Source: Puniceicoccaceae bacterium
GTDB lineage: Bacteria > Verrucomicrobiota > Verrucomicrobiia > Opitutales > JAFGAQ01
Assembly: GCA_040224245.1 (NCBI GenBank)
Contig: JBEGIR010000074.1
Location: forward strand, 48,546-112,545
DNA: 64,000 nucleotides
Direction of reading: 5' to 3'
A program made the translations under genes and the position numbers. The stretch's first letter is position 1; each line of letters begins with the position of its first letter. Of this stretch, positions 56,637-64,000 are shown in pieces. The notes beneath the pieces are model-generated. The model was not told where the DNA came from and did no database searches. It saw only the letters and a program-made list of their open reading frames with translations.

Positions 56637-57407
56637 TCATCCCCTGTTGTTGGTTACAGTTTTGAAAGTGGTGCTGACACTGCTCCGGTAAGCTGCAGGT
56701 GTGGTGGAAAGGGTCTTTCGAAAACTGCGAACGAGATGACTGTGGTCGTAAAACCCCACATCCAGTGCAATGCTGGCAATCGTGCGGTGAGTCTGCATCA
56801 GAAGGTGGCATGCTGAGCGGACGCGAACGTTGCAGAGATGCTGAGCTGGTGTGATTCCGAATACACGTTTGAAACGTCGCTGGAATTGACTCGGAGAGAG
56901 GTTGACGAGTTTTGCCAAATCAGCGATGCGCAGGGGTTCGGCATAGTGGCGGCGCACGTATTCGAGTACCGGGTTCATTTCCAGATGTGGGCGCAGGTGC
57001 TCGTGGGCCTGGCTGGGATCCCGTCCGATGCAGGCAAGGCCGATGATGCGCCCATCGTGTCCGTAAAGGGGGAGTTTTGTGGTCACAAACCAGTGGATCG
57101 CATGGTTCGGATCGGGTGCCAGTTCCACCCGGTCGATGATGGGGGTTCCGGTAGTAAAAACCTGCTGGTCGTCTTTCACGTAGCTCTCCGCCCGTTCCCG
57201 TGTGAACAGGTCGAAATCGGTTTTGCCGAGCATGGCTTTGGTGGAGTTCAATCCACAGGCATTTGCCGCAAAGTGATTTGCCATCACAACTTCGCCCTGA
57301 AGATTTTTGACTACAAAATACACTCCAGGCAGGTGTTCAAAGAGTCCCTGGAGCTGTCCGCTGCGCAGCTCCTTTTGAAACGCTTCGGTCGGGTTGCAGG
57401 TTGCCAT
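56637..57407 (-). CDS. AraC-family regulator with N-terminal PAS domain
   Basis: 256 aa. A PAS domain (about 20-130; GVYFVVKNLQGEVVMANHFA, KTDFDLF, IGLACIGRD) replaces the usual arabinose-type cupin. A double HTH follows (about 150-245; LRIADLAKLVNLSPSQFQRRFK, and IASIALDVGFYDHSHLVRSFRK). It lies immediately upstream of the sugar operon, same strand, and is the probable regulator. PAS-AraC fusions are frequent in Verrucomicrobiota. The signal is unknown. Confidence 0.9.
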   Translation of the reverse strand: MATCNPTEAFQKELRSGQLQGLFEHLPGVYFVVKNLQGEVVMANHFAANACGLNSTKAMLGKTDFDLFTRERAESYVKDDQQVFTTGTPIIDRVELAPDPNHAIHWFVTTKLPLYGHDGRIIGLACIGRDPSQAHEHLRPHLEMNPVLEYVRRHYAEPLRIADLAKLVNLSPSQFQRRFKRVFGITPAQHLCNVRVRSACHLLMQTHRTIASIALDVGFYDHSHLVRSFRKTLSTTPAAYRSSVSTTFKTVTNNRG

Positions 57408-57474
57408 GCCGCGCAGAGCCTAGCGCAGGTCAAGGCATCGCTTCAACTCAATACGATTGGCGCGGATTTTATCT

Positions 57475-58404
57475 TTATCCGGTTTCGGGCATGAATGTGG
57501 GCATCACAATTCCACGGCTTGGTTGTGCCTGCCCGCGCACCTGTGCAAGGTGAAGCTCACAATTGCGCGCTCCGATACCATAGAGTTTGGAGACCAGATG
57601 TGCATCGTCAGTTGGCACGAGAAAAACGGGGGACCTGCCCGGGTGCTGGTTCAATTCGGAGAGAATCAGGTGGAACGCTGTGTCCGGGTTTCGGGCGCAG
57701 CCCGGCCCCAACAGATTGCTGGCCGGGTGGGCAATGGAGCTGAGAAAACCAGTGATTTGCCCGTCACCGTCGAGCGACACGGATGTGTGCCAAATCTTAC
57801 GGTGGTTGTTGATGAAATACCGAAAGTCCTTTTCCCGGTGAATTCCTGACAATTCCATCTCCAGATCGACCATGGCGGGAATGTCTTCAAGAGTAGCTTC
57901 GCGGATCATCCCCTCATGGTATGGGATGTCGAATCCCCCCGCTGGCACCGTGACGCACATGTCCTGAAAGCAGCGGATGGAGCGGAATCCCTGTCGCGTG
58001 TAGAGCGAAAACGAATCGAGATTCATCGCGCTCGAAACCAGTCGAACGGGCAGGGATGCTGCATCGGCAATCTGGATGATTTCCGAGAGCAGCGCACTCG
58101 CGATTTTTGCTCCAAAGTGATTTGGATGCACATTCATGATCCCAAGGGAGACATGCGTCTGCCGTTTTCGATAGAAGCACGAACCCATGATGCGCCCCGA
58201 TTTCGGGTGGGTCGCAAGCACACAGCAACCCGGATCCAAATCCTCATAGACCTCGCAGAACAGGCGGGTGTCATACGGGTTGCAGTTGAAGATGCGGGAA
58301 TGGCCGTGGGTCTGGTACCAATAGTTGGTCGACAGGCAAATCAGCTCGGCAACCTCATCCCAGTCTGCTTGGGTCAGGGTTCGAATCGTATATTGGGGGA
58401 GCAT
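57475..58404 (-). CDS. Tandem GNAT-family acetyltransferase
   Basis: 309 aa. The N-terminal GNAT domain (about 5-155) shows IMGSCFYRK, the acetyl-CoA region around NVHPNHFGAKIASALL and YTRQGFRSI. A second GNAT-like domain (about 165-290) starts IREATLEDIPAM, is more divergent and may not bind CoA. The acceptor is unknown. The flanking genes give no functional hint. Confidence 0.85.
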   Translation of the reverse strand: MLPQYTIRTLTQADWDEVAELICLSTNYWYQTHGHSRIFNCNPYDTRLFCEVYEDLDPGCCVLATHPKSGRIMGSCFYRKRQTHVSLGIMNVHPNHFGAKIASALLSEIIQIADAASLPVRLVSSAMNLDSFSLYTRQGFRSIRCFQDMCVTVPAGGFDIPYHEGMIREATLEDIPAMVDLEMELSGIHREKDFRYFINNHRKIWHTSVSLDGDGQITGFLSSIAHPASNLLGPGCARNPDTAFHLILSELNQHPGRSPVFLVPTDDAHLVSKLYGIGARNCELHLAQVRGQAQPSRGIVMPTFMPETG

Positions 58405-58457
58405 GTGCGGGGGTGCTTGGGGGTGGATGCTGTTAGGATATGCAAACCTTCGTCGCC

Positions 58458-59660
58458 TCAGTGCAGGTAAACCCGTCGCATCAGCGCAATCCCGATTCCA
58501 ATCACAGCGATATTGGGTAACCAGATCAGAAGTTCTGGGGCGAAACGGGAAGGAATGTCCAGTGATGAAATCATGCTGACAAAAAAGTAGTAGACCAAGC
58601 CTAATGCCAGTGCGAGCATCGCGTTTGCGTAGGTTTCTTTACGTCCGGTTCGAATCGCCAACGGAATCCCAATGGTCGCGAGTGCCAGGATGGAGGCTGC
58701 CAATGAAAAATTATTGCTGATTTCCACTTTCAGTTTTCTCAGGTAGCGTTCGGGATTGTTGGCGGCCCGATCCGGAAGTGGTCGGGTGCCTCTGAGCATC
58801 TGCAGCATTTCAGACAGTGTTAACTGCGACATTGTTTTCTCAACCTTCGCTGCTCCCAGGCTGTAGCTAAGGGGAAGTTCCACGGGAAACTCCTCAAAAA
58901 AAACCGTCGCACCCTCCATGAGCCCACCTTGCTTTTCTGCGCGGGGCCATTGTTCCGCCAGGCCATTGCGAAGGGTGAGGATCAGGGCGTCCTTTTCCCG
59001 CTCGTAGCGAATCTCACCGTAGTCGGCTCGAATGAAAAAGGAGGGTCGGTCCTCGGAATCCAGCTCCCAAAGCCAAAACCCCTTAAGGCGACCATGGTCG
59101 TTCTCCTGGATAAAGAAGATGTAACCCGGAAATTCCCGGCTGAGCACTCCGGTTTCGAAAAATCGAAGTGGGTCCTCTCGAAGAGCTTCAACCAAGAGTG
59201 TTTTGTAGGTCGCACGCGCCGTGGGTGCGACATAGTTGTTGGTGAATCCGGCGAGTATCGAACCCAGTGCGGCCAGAATCAGAATGGGCAGGCTGATGTC
59301 CCACAGGCTGCTGCCAGTTGCCTTCATGGCAATGATTTCGCGGTTTGAAGACAGGCGTCCCAGTCCGATGAGCACACCCGCAAGAAACCCCAGTGGCAGG
59401 GAGAAGGAAAAGATGTAGGGAATGAGCAAGCCGAACAGCTGGAAAAACATGGTCAGGGACAAGCGTCCTTCTGCCAAACGCGCGGCCAAGTCGCGCAGGA
59501 CGTTACCACCTACCAGGATGACACAGAAAAACAGCATCGCGCCGATGGTCGCAAGGAGCACTTCGCTCAGTATGTAGCGTCGCAGTATCGTCACAGAATC
59601 CGGGAATGCACGTAAGTTGGACTGCGGTTCCGGTTGTGTATGGAACCCACGCGATAGCAT
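58458..59660 (-). CDS. LptF/LptG-family lipopolysaccharide transport permease
   Basis: 400 aa as read from ATG 59660; a GTG at 59594 (VTILRRYIL) may be the real start. Two N-terminal helices (LRRYILSEVLLATIGAMLFFCVI), further helices to about 115, a periplasmic beta-jellyroll and three C-terminal helices make the YjgP/YjgQ layout. With LptB this component lifts lipopolysaccharide from the inner membrane to LptC. Only one copy is visible, so LptF and LptG cannot be told apart. Confidence 0.88.
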   Translation of the reverse strand: MLSRGFHTQPEPQSNLRAFPDSVTILRRYILSEVLLATIGAMLFFCVILVGGNVLRDLAARLAEGRLSLTMFFQLFGLLIPYIFSFSLPLGFLAGVLIGLGRLSSNREIIAMKATGSSLWDISLPILILAALGSILAGFTNNYVAPTARATYKTLLVEALREDPLRFFETGVLSREFPGYIFFIQENDHGRLKGFWLWELDSEDRPSFFIRADYGEIRYEREKDALILTLRNGLAEQWPRAEKQGGLMEGATVFFEEFPVELPLSYSLGAAKVEKTMSQLTLSEMLQMLRGTRPLPDRAANNPERYLRKLKVEISNNFSLAASILALATIGIPLAIRTGRKETYANAMLALALGLVYYFFVSMISSLDIPSRFAPELLIWLPNIAVIGIGIALMRRVYLH

Positions 59661-60101
59661 CAGCAGGGATGGGCGGTCTTACAAGCCAATATCCTGAGAT
59701 TGGCCGCGCGGCAGCTGGATTTCCGTCCGGCCACCGCGATTCTCACGGGAGTTGTCCAGTAGCGTACCCACAGCTGAAACCAAGAAATCAAAGCAAGAAG
59801 GGAAGCTCGTTCAGAAGGAGTACAAATTAAAACACCGCCCTCCCGAAGGAACGCGGTGTCTTAACAACTTAACAAACTACAAACTAGACTAAAAACTATA
59901 AAAACAAATGCTTTGCATGAAGATAGACGGACGGCTTGGCAGTTCGTTCAAAAAATATAGCGACATTCAGAATAAAAAGAATGGGAGCGCGAGGTGACGG
60001 GTACGCGGATTTTGTCGATGTTGACAATCGTGCCCTCAAAAGGTGCTGGCTTTGCTGGAGAAATCGCCTTCAACGCGCATAGCGTGTGAGCAGCCTGCAC
60101 C
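59661..60101. other. Intergenic region holding the holA terminator
   Basis: About 440 bp between the LptF/LptG permease start and the holA stop. Apart from the terminator at 59821-59859 I see no gene, tRNA-like fold or repeat. The 242 bp between the terminator and holA would be transcribed as a long 3' untranslated region. Confidence 0.5.
59821..59859 (-). terminator. Intrinsic terminator with UUCG tetraloop (holA end)
   Basis: On the minus strand a stem ACACCGC/GCGGTGT (59832-59859) encloses an inner stem closed by a CUUCGG tetraloop, one of the most stable RNA loops, and is followed by TTTTAATTTG. It ends transcription coming from holA, 242 bp earlier. Confidence 0.78.
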
Positions 60102-61226
60102 TCAGCGTTGTCCAGCCGCAAGCTCTCGATGACAATCGACTACCAGATTGTGGATGAGCTGCTCTTGTTCATTGGGGTGGTCGATCAGGCGAGCAAAGGT
60201 ATCGATGAACATCAGTTGGAAATCGATCAAGGTGCGCAGGGGAATGCGCTGGGCAATTGCAACCAGTCGTGTGAGGTACCAGGGATTTTGGCCAAAGGGA
60301 TGGTACTCGGATTTTTGTGTCGCATCCTGAAAGCAGGCTGCATAGGCGCTTGCCGCACGTCCCAGCGCAGCGGCGCTCAGCTGCCGGGCGCGGGCATCGA
60401 TCCACTGACCGTCAATGAGGGAACGCAGTTGGATGAGCAGGCGATTGCGGTTTTGTAGATTCGAAAGTACGGGGCGAGCGTCCTTGTGTGTGAAAAAATG
60501 TTTGCGAACAGAGTGCAGTCCTTTTTGCAAGTCGAATTGGTAGAAGGCATCGGCAAGCTCGAAAAACTCGGTTTCCCCAAATTGGGAGACCATTTCATTG
60601 ACAAGCGAATAGGTGATCACGCGGGAATCGGCACTTGCGAGGTAAGTCGCAAGTTTTTCGATTTCGTTCATCATCATGCGTGTATTTCCGCTGACACGGT
60701 CGATCAGGGCGATGGCGGCCTCCGGTTTAATTTCGATCCCCTGAGTACGACATTCCTGAACCACGAGCTGAACCAGTTGATCGGCGTTTTTCCCCGTTGC
60801 GAGGAATGCGGCGTTGCCATGCTTCTCGAAAAACTTGGCAAAAGCCTTGCGCTTGTCGATGGGAGAACCCGAAATCAGAAGATAGGTATTGGGGTCATGG
60901 AAACCCTCCAGCCAGCTGGTGAGTTCGGTGAGGGATGTCTTGGTGCCCTCGGCGCGACCTGTTTGGTTGTCTCCGAGAAAGTTAACTTGTCGCAACCACA
61001 CAATTTTCTTTTCTCCAAACAAGGAGAGATTCTGACCTCCCATCATGAATCGTGAAACGCACGATTCCACCTCGGCCACGGTTGAAGCGCGTCCATCAAT
61101 GACCTCAGTTTCAGCTCCGTCACCCATTTCCGCTTTAAGGGCATTGAACCATGTTTCCGCCTGGCGATCTGCCATGAACTCGTCATCACCACCCACGAGG
61201 GCAAATCCGTCTGGAATCTTCATCAT
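60102..61226 (-). CDS. holA: DNA polymerase III delta subunit
   Basis: 374 aa. The clamp-loader delta subunit opens the beta clamp. The N-terminal AAA+-like fold lacks a Walker A; the C-terminal helical domain carries VYRFDLQKGL-like DAFYQFDLQKGL and ends in the clamp-loader collar helices. The middle segment RVSGNTRMMMNEIEKLATYL is diagnostic of HolA. It is the largest divergence among the clamp-loader genes, but domain order and length (about 340 in E. coli) fit. Confidence 0.9.
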   Translation of the reverse strand: MMKIPDGFALVGGDDEFMADRQAETWFNALKAEMGDGAETEVIDGRASTVAEVESCVSRFMMGGQNLSLFGEKKIVWLRQVNFLGDNQTGRAEGTKTSLTELTSWLEGFHDPNTYLLISGSPIDKRKAFAKFFEKHGNAAFLATGKNADQLVQLVVQECRTQGIEIKPEAAIALIDRVSGNTRMMMNEIEKLATYLASADSRVITYSLVNEMVSQFGETEFFELADAFYQFDLQKGLHSVRKHFFTHKDARPVLSNLQNRNRLLIQLRSLIDGQWIDARARQLSAAALGRAASAYAACFQDATQKSEYHPFGQNPWYLTRLVAIAQRIPLRTLIDFQLMFIDTFARLIDHPNEQEQLIHNLVVDCHRELAAGQR

Positions 61227-61369
61227 CCTCTCTCTGTCGAAGCTTGTGATCAGGGCTTTCCCCGACTGGCACCCATTTCAACCTGCCGGGTGTCGCTTTT
61301 GCAAACCTGTTTCCCGCTTTGGCGGAGTTTTTCAAGGCAAACCGGTTTCCCTATGCAACGAAGAATCGC

Positions 61370-62659
61370 TCAACCCTGCTGTGCTCTGTATGCATCTTCC
61401 TCCTGCCGGTATTTGCGAAGTTTGCGCCGCATGAGGTCGAGAGCATATACCGTTGCACGCTGACGAATCAGGCTACGGTCTCCGTTCACATGAATGCGCT
61501 TGGACCAGGCTCCATAGGGGGAGTGGTATCCGATAAAAACAGTTCCGACGGGAACCTGTTCATTGCCTCCCTCAGGTCCGGCATATCCCGTGGTGCTCAA
61601 CCCATAGTCACTGGAGAGACTCTCGGCTGCGGCTGTTGCCATCGCAACAGCGGTCTCCGCACTGACAGCATCGTGTTGCAGAACAAAATCCTCGGGGATG
61701 CCCAGTGCCAGAACCTTGGCCTCGTTGGTGTAGGCAACAATGCCACCTGAAAAGACCTTGGAGGCTCCGGGAATATCTGTCAGTGCGGATGCAATCATGC
61801 CACCCGTGCACGACTCGGCAACCGCGAGGCGCTGTCCTTGGGTTGAGAGGTGGGCAATGATCGACTTGGCCATGTCAAAATCGCCATACCCCACAAAATC
61901 ATCTCCAAGTTGTTCGCGCGCGGCTTCTGCGCTGGTTTTTGCACGCTCCATGGCCGGAGCATCCTGCCAGGCGAAGCGCACATCGACCACACCCGAGTGC
62001 ACGCAGAACGAAACACTCACTCCCTCTGCGGCATCGACCAGTGGCTGCAGCTTGGCCTCCAGTGCCGACTCCCCAATGCCGCAAGTGCGGATTTGGATGA
62101 AGGCGCGCTGCTCCTCGATGAGTCCGCGTTTCAGCAGACGCGGCAGTAACTGATTTTCCACCATCGGCATCAGTTCCCTCGGTGGCCCCGGAAGCATGGC
62201 GAGGTAGCGTCCGTCGTGTTCAAGAAAGAGTCCCGGTGCGGTGCCATTGGGGTTTTCCATGATCTCAGAACCCTTGAGTTGATAGCACTGACGCAGGTTG
62301 TTTTCATGCATCTCCCGGCCCATGCGTGAAAAGCGCTGGCGAATCGTTTCTTCAACCGCTTCATTGAACTCGAGATCGAGACCCAAAAACGATGCAATGG
62401 CCTGGCGTGTGATGTCGTCCACAGTGGGTCCGAGGCCTCCGGTCGTGATCAGCAGATCCGTGCTGGGCCATACCTGAGCCATTGCGGCCAGAATTTCATC
62501 ACGATGATCCCGGATGACCAGATCGCTTGAGAGCGTGTATCCATACTGTGAAAATTTGCGTCCCAGGTATTGCAGGTGGGTATTGGCACGCAGACCGAGC
62601 AGCAACTCATCTCCGAGATGAATGACATCGATTTTGCGGAGCATATGGGTGGAGTTCAT
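61370..62659 (-). CDS. cinA: CinA-family nicotinamide-nucleotide amidase / competence-damage protein
   Basis: 429 aa from ATG 62659 (MNSTHML); ATG 62644 is possible and longer upstream starts are rejected. The N-terminal MoCF_biosynth domain (VIHLGDELLLG, TTGGLGPTVDD) is followed by a KH domain and a C-terminal CinA/PncC domain (AVAESCTGGMIASALTDIPGAS and TGYAGPEGG). The full-length protein acts on NMN and possibly ADP-ribose in pyridine-nucleotide recycling. It is divergent from uvrC, sharing an 88-bp intergenic region. Confidence 0.93.
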   Translation of the reverse strand: MNSTHMLRKIDVIHLGDELLLGLRANTHLQYLGRKFSQYGYTLSSDLVIRDHRDEILAAMAQVWPSTDLLITTGGLGPTVDDITRQAIASFLGLDLEFNEAVEETIRQRFSRMGREMHENNLRQCYQLKGSEIMENPNGTAPGLFLEHDGRYLAMLPGPPRELMPMVENQLLPRLLKRGLIEEQRAFIQIRTCGIGESALEAKLQPLVDAAEGVSVSFCVHSGVVDVRFAWQDAPAMERAKTSAEAAREQLGDDFVGYGDFDMAKSIIAHLSTQGQRLAVAESCTGGMIASALTDIPGASKVFSGGIVAYTNEAKVLALGIPEDFVLQHDAVSAETAVAMATAAAESLSSDYGLSTTGYAGPEGGNEQVPVGTVFIGYHSPYGAWSKRIHVNGDRSLIRQRATVYALDLMRRKLRKYRQEEDAYRAQQG

Positions 62660-62747
62660 GGCGGATTGCAGTGGGAAAATGGGTTCGCTTCGTTGACAAC
62701 GCATTCCATTTTTGAATGGATCGTGGGTCCCGCTTCGTATTCCAGTC

Positions 62748-64000
62748 ATGCCACCCGAGGTATCCAGTCGAATAAAGGAAAAAGTGCGCAATCTGCCGCA
62801 CACGCCTGGGGTGTATCTGATGAAAGACCGCTTTGGGAACGTTATTTATGTAGGTAAGGCAAAAGATCTCAAAAAGCGAGTTTCAACCTATTTTCAACCC
62901 TCGCGCAAAAAGATGGTGGCGCAGCCCAAGGTGCGCTCCATGCTTCCCCTGATTGCCGATCTGGAAACACTCGACGTGAAGTCCGAGACAGAGGCTCTGC
63001 TGCTGGAGGGCAAACTGCTCAAGGAATACAAGCCGCGCTACAATACGGATTTTGTGGACGATAAGCGCTTCCTCATGGTGAAGGTGGATGTGCAGAGTCC
63101 GCTGCCGGTCTTTCGGCTGACGCGGAATCGCAACGACCAGGGATCCCAGTATTTTGGTCCCTTCGTGCATGCGTCCAGCTTGCGAAAGACTCTCAGTGAG
63201 ATGCGCCTGAAGTATGGAATCCTGCTTTCGGATGCACGGCCCATCGAAATCGAACCGGGGCGGTATCGCCTGTATGATGACGTGCGCCGGGAGATCTACG
63301 GGCACGAAAATGAAGTGACGGTGGACGGCTACCGGGAGCGTGTTGACCTCGCCTGTGCGTTTCTCGAGGGCAAGTCGAAGGAGTGGATTGCCGAGCTGGA
63401 AGTTCAGATGCAGCAGCGTGCCCAGGAGCGCGATTTTGAGAAGGCTGCAGAGCTTCGGGATCTCGTGCGCTCCATGCGTGATACACTTGAGCGAACGCGC
63501 AAGTTTGCCAGCACTGCGAACCTTCGAATCTCACCCGAAGGAGTCTTGGAGCGATTGAAGGAAGTGCTGGATTTACCCACCCTTCCGCGGCACATCGAGT
63601 GTTTCGACATCTCCCACACCTCTGGCTCCTTTGTGGTTGCGTCAATGGTTTGCTTCCGGGATGGCAAACCCAGCCGCAGTGACTACCGACGCTTTCGCAT
63701 CAAGCGCTATGTCGGCAATGACGACTACCGTTCGATGGAAGAAGTGGTGGGGCGGCGGTACCAGCGCCTGCACACGGAGCAACGACCCATGCCCGACCTC
63801 ATTGTGATCGATGGCGGCAAGGGGCAGGTCACCTCAGCCATGCGCTCATTCCTGCTGCTCGAGATTCCTCCGCCCGCGATGATCGGTCTGGCGAAAAAGA
63901 TGGAAACCATCATTTTTGCTGACCACCGGGCACCGCTCAACCTGCCGCACGATGATCCCGCACTCTTTCTTCTGCAGCGTGCACGGGACGAGGCCCACCG
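62748..64000 (+). CDS. uvrC: UvrABC excinuclease subunit C, partial (3' end beyond window)
   Basis: About 417 codons visible from ATG 62748 (MPPEVSSRIK). The GIY-YIG nuclease domain (about 16-94; PGVYLMKDRFGNVIYVGKAK) makes the 3' incision. The UVR UvrB-contact motif (FEKAAELRDLV) follows, then the start of the RNase H-like 5' nuclease half with ECFDISHTSG and LIVIDGGKGQV. The four-Cys cluster known from some UvrC proteins is not visible. The full protein would be about 600 aa. Confidence 0.95.
   Translation, partial: MPPEVSSRIKEKVRNLPHTPGVYLMKDRFGNVIYVGKAKDLKKRVSTYFQPSRKKMVAQPKVRSMLPLIADLETLDVKSETEALLLEGKLLKEYKPRYNTDFVDDKRFLMVKVDVQSPLPVFRLTRNRNDQGSQYFGPFVHASSLRKTLSEMRLKYGILLSDARPIEIEPGRYRLYDDVRREIYGHENEVTVDGYRERVDLACAFLEGKSKEWIAELEVQMQQRAQERDFEKAAELRDLVRSMRDTLERTRKFASTANLRISPEGVLERLKEVLDLPTLPRHIECFDISHTSGSFVVASMVCFRDGKPSRSDYRRFRIKRYVGNDDYRSMEEVVGRRYQRLHTEQRPMPDLIVIDGGKGQVTSAMRSFLLLEIPPPAMIGLAKKMETIIFADHRAPLNLPHDDPALFLLQRARDEAH

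Noticed and set aside
58378..58387. GGTTCGAATC, a tRNA T-loop look-alike
   Set aside because: It lies inside the GNAT coding sequence and no cloverleaf surrounds it.
59906..59995. A 29-codon plus-strand frame in the holA 3' gap
   Set aside because: Too short, no ribosome site and no conserved features.
62660..62803. N-terminal extension of cinA by 48 codons
   Set aside because: The extension has no homology and would overlap the uvrC start region; the conserved protein begins at ATG 62659.

Overview
The window reads as a piece of chromosome from a Gram-negative, probably marine or aquatic, member of the Verrucomicrobiota (most likely class Opitutae). This is inferred from gene content, not from a marker gene. 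The evidence is a Chlamydia-like class Ic ribonucleotide reductase whose large subunit has three ATP-cones, an LPS-export type permease and an outer-membrane export system, a large SecA with a C-terminal zinc motif, and a carbohydrate operon with a PAS-AraC regulator and two Gfo/Idh/MocA oxidoreductases. I saw no rRNA or tRNA gene, CRISPR array, insertion sequence or prophage. Coding density is high and nearly all genes are recognisable.

Layout. 1-6418 (-): a DMT-family transporter, a BvgS-like sensor kinase with three tandem periplasmic binding domains, and a receiver-kinase hybrid whose ATP-binding boxes look degenerate (cut by the window edge). 6692-11397 (+): nrdB-nrdA behind a strong promoter that carries two NrdR boxes. 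11506-12897 (+): a small membrane protein and prmC. 12930-23120 (-): a tail-specific protease, an unknown acidic-tailed protein, aroC, and the 2-oxoglutarate dehydrogenase operon sucA-sucB-lpd. 23347-26050 (+): a small unknown protein, hisC and a CBS-domain CNNM/CorC-type protein. 26070-32838: a TPR protein (-) divergent from an exopolysaccharide export set (beta-barrel protein, Wza-like protein, Wzc-like tyrosine kinase) and a phosphoesterase. 33205-37426 (+): a pyruvate:ferredoxin oxidoreductase lacking its ferredoxin domain, coupled to a dihydroorotate-dehydrogenase-like flavoprotein. 37435-39528 (-): a DsbD/ScsB-like thiol reductase. 39679-48152 (+): HPr, a compact pilMNOP-like gene set, a UDP-xylose-synthase-like enzyme, secA and a glycosyltransferase. 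48207-51938 (-): smc. 52184-57407 (-): a sugar operon of four genes chained by 4-nt overlaps, downstream of a PAS-AraC regulator. 57475-62659 (-): a tandem GNAT protein, an LptF/LptG permease, holA and cinA. 62748-end (+): the first part of uvrC.

Main points of interest. (1) The PFOR keeps all four proximal-cluster cysteines but has lost the whole internal two-cluster ferredoxin domain; the flavoprotein gene 10 bp downstream may replace that electron exit. (2) NrdB has Leu where the radical tyrosine normally sits and Glu as first metal ligand. It is expressed from a TTGACA/TATGAT promoter overlapped by two NrdR boxes exactly 31 bp apart. (3) The tyrosine kinase carries a Gly/Tyr-rich cytoplasmic head in addition to its C-terminal tyrosine cluster. 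(4) A receiver-kinase with mutated N and G1 boxes sits directly downstream of an intact three-sensor hybrid kinase. (5) An isolated, divergent pilMNOP-like cluster lacks any pilin, ATPase or secretin gene nearby.
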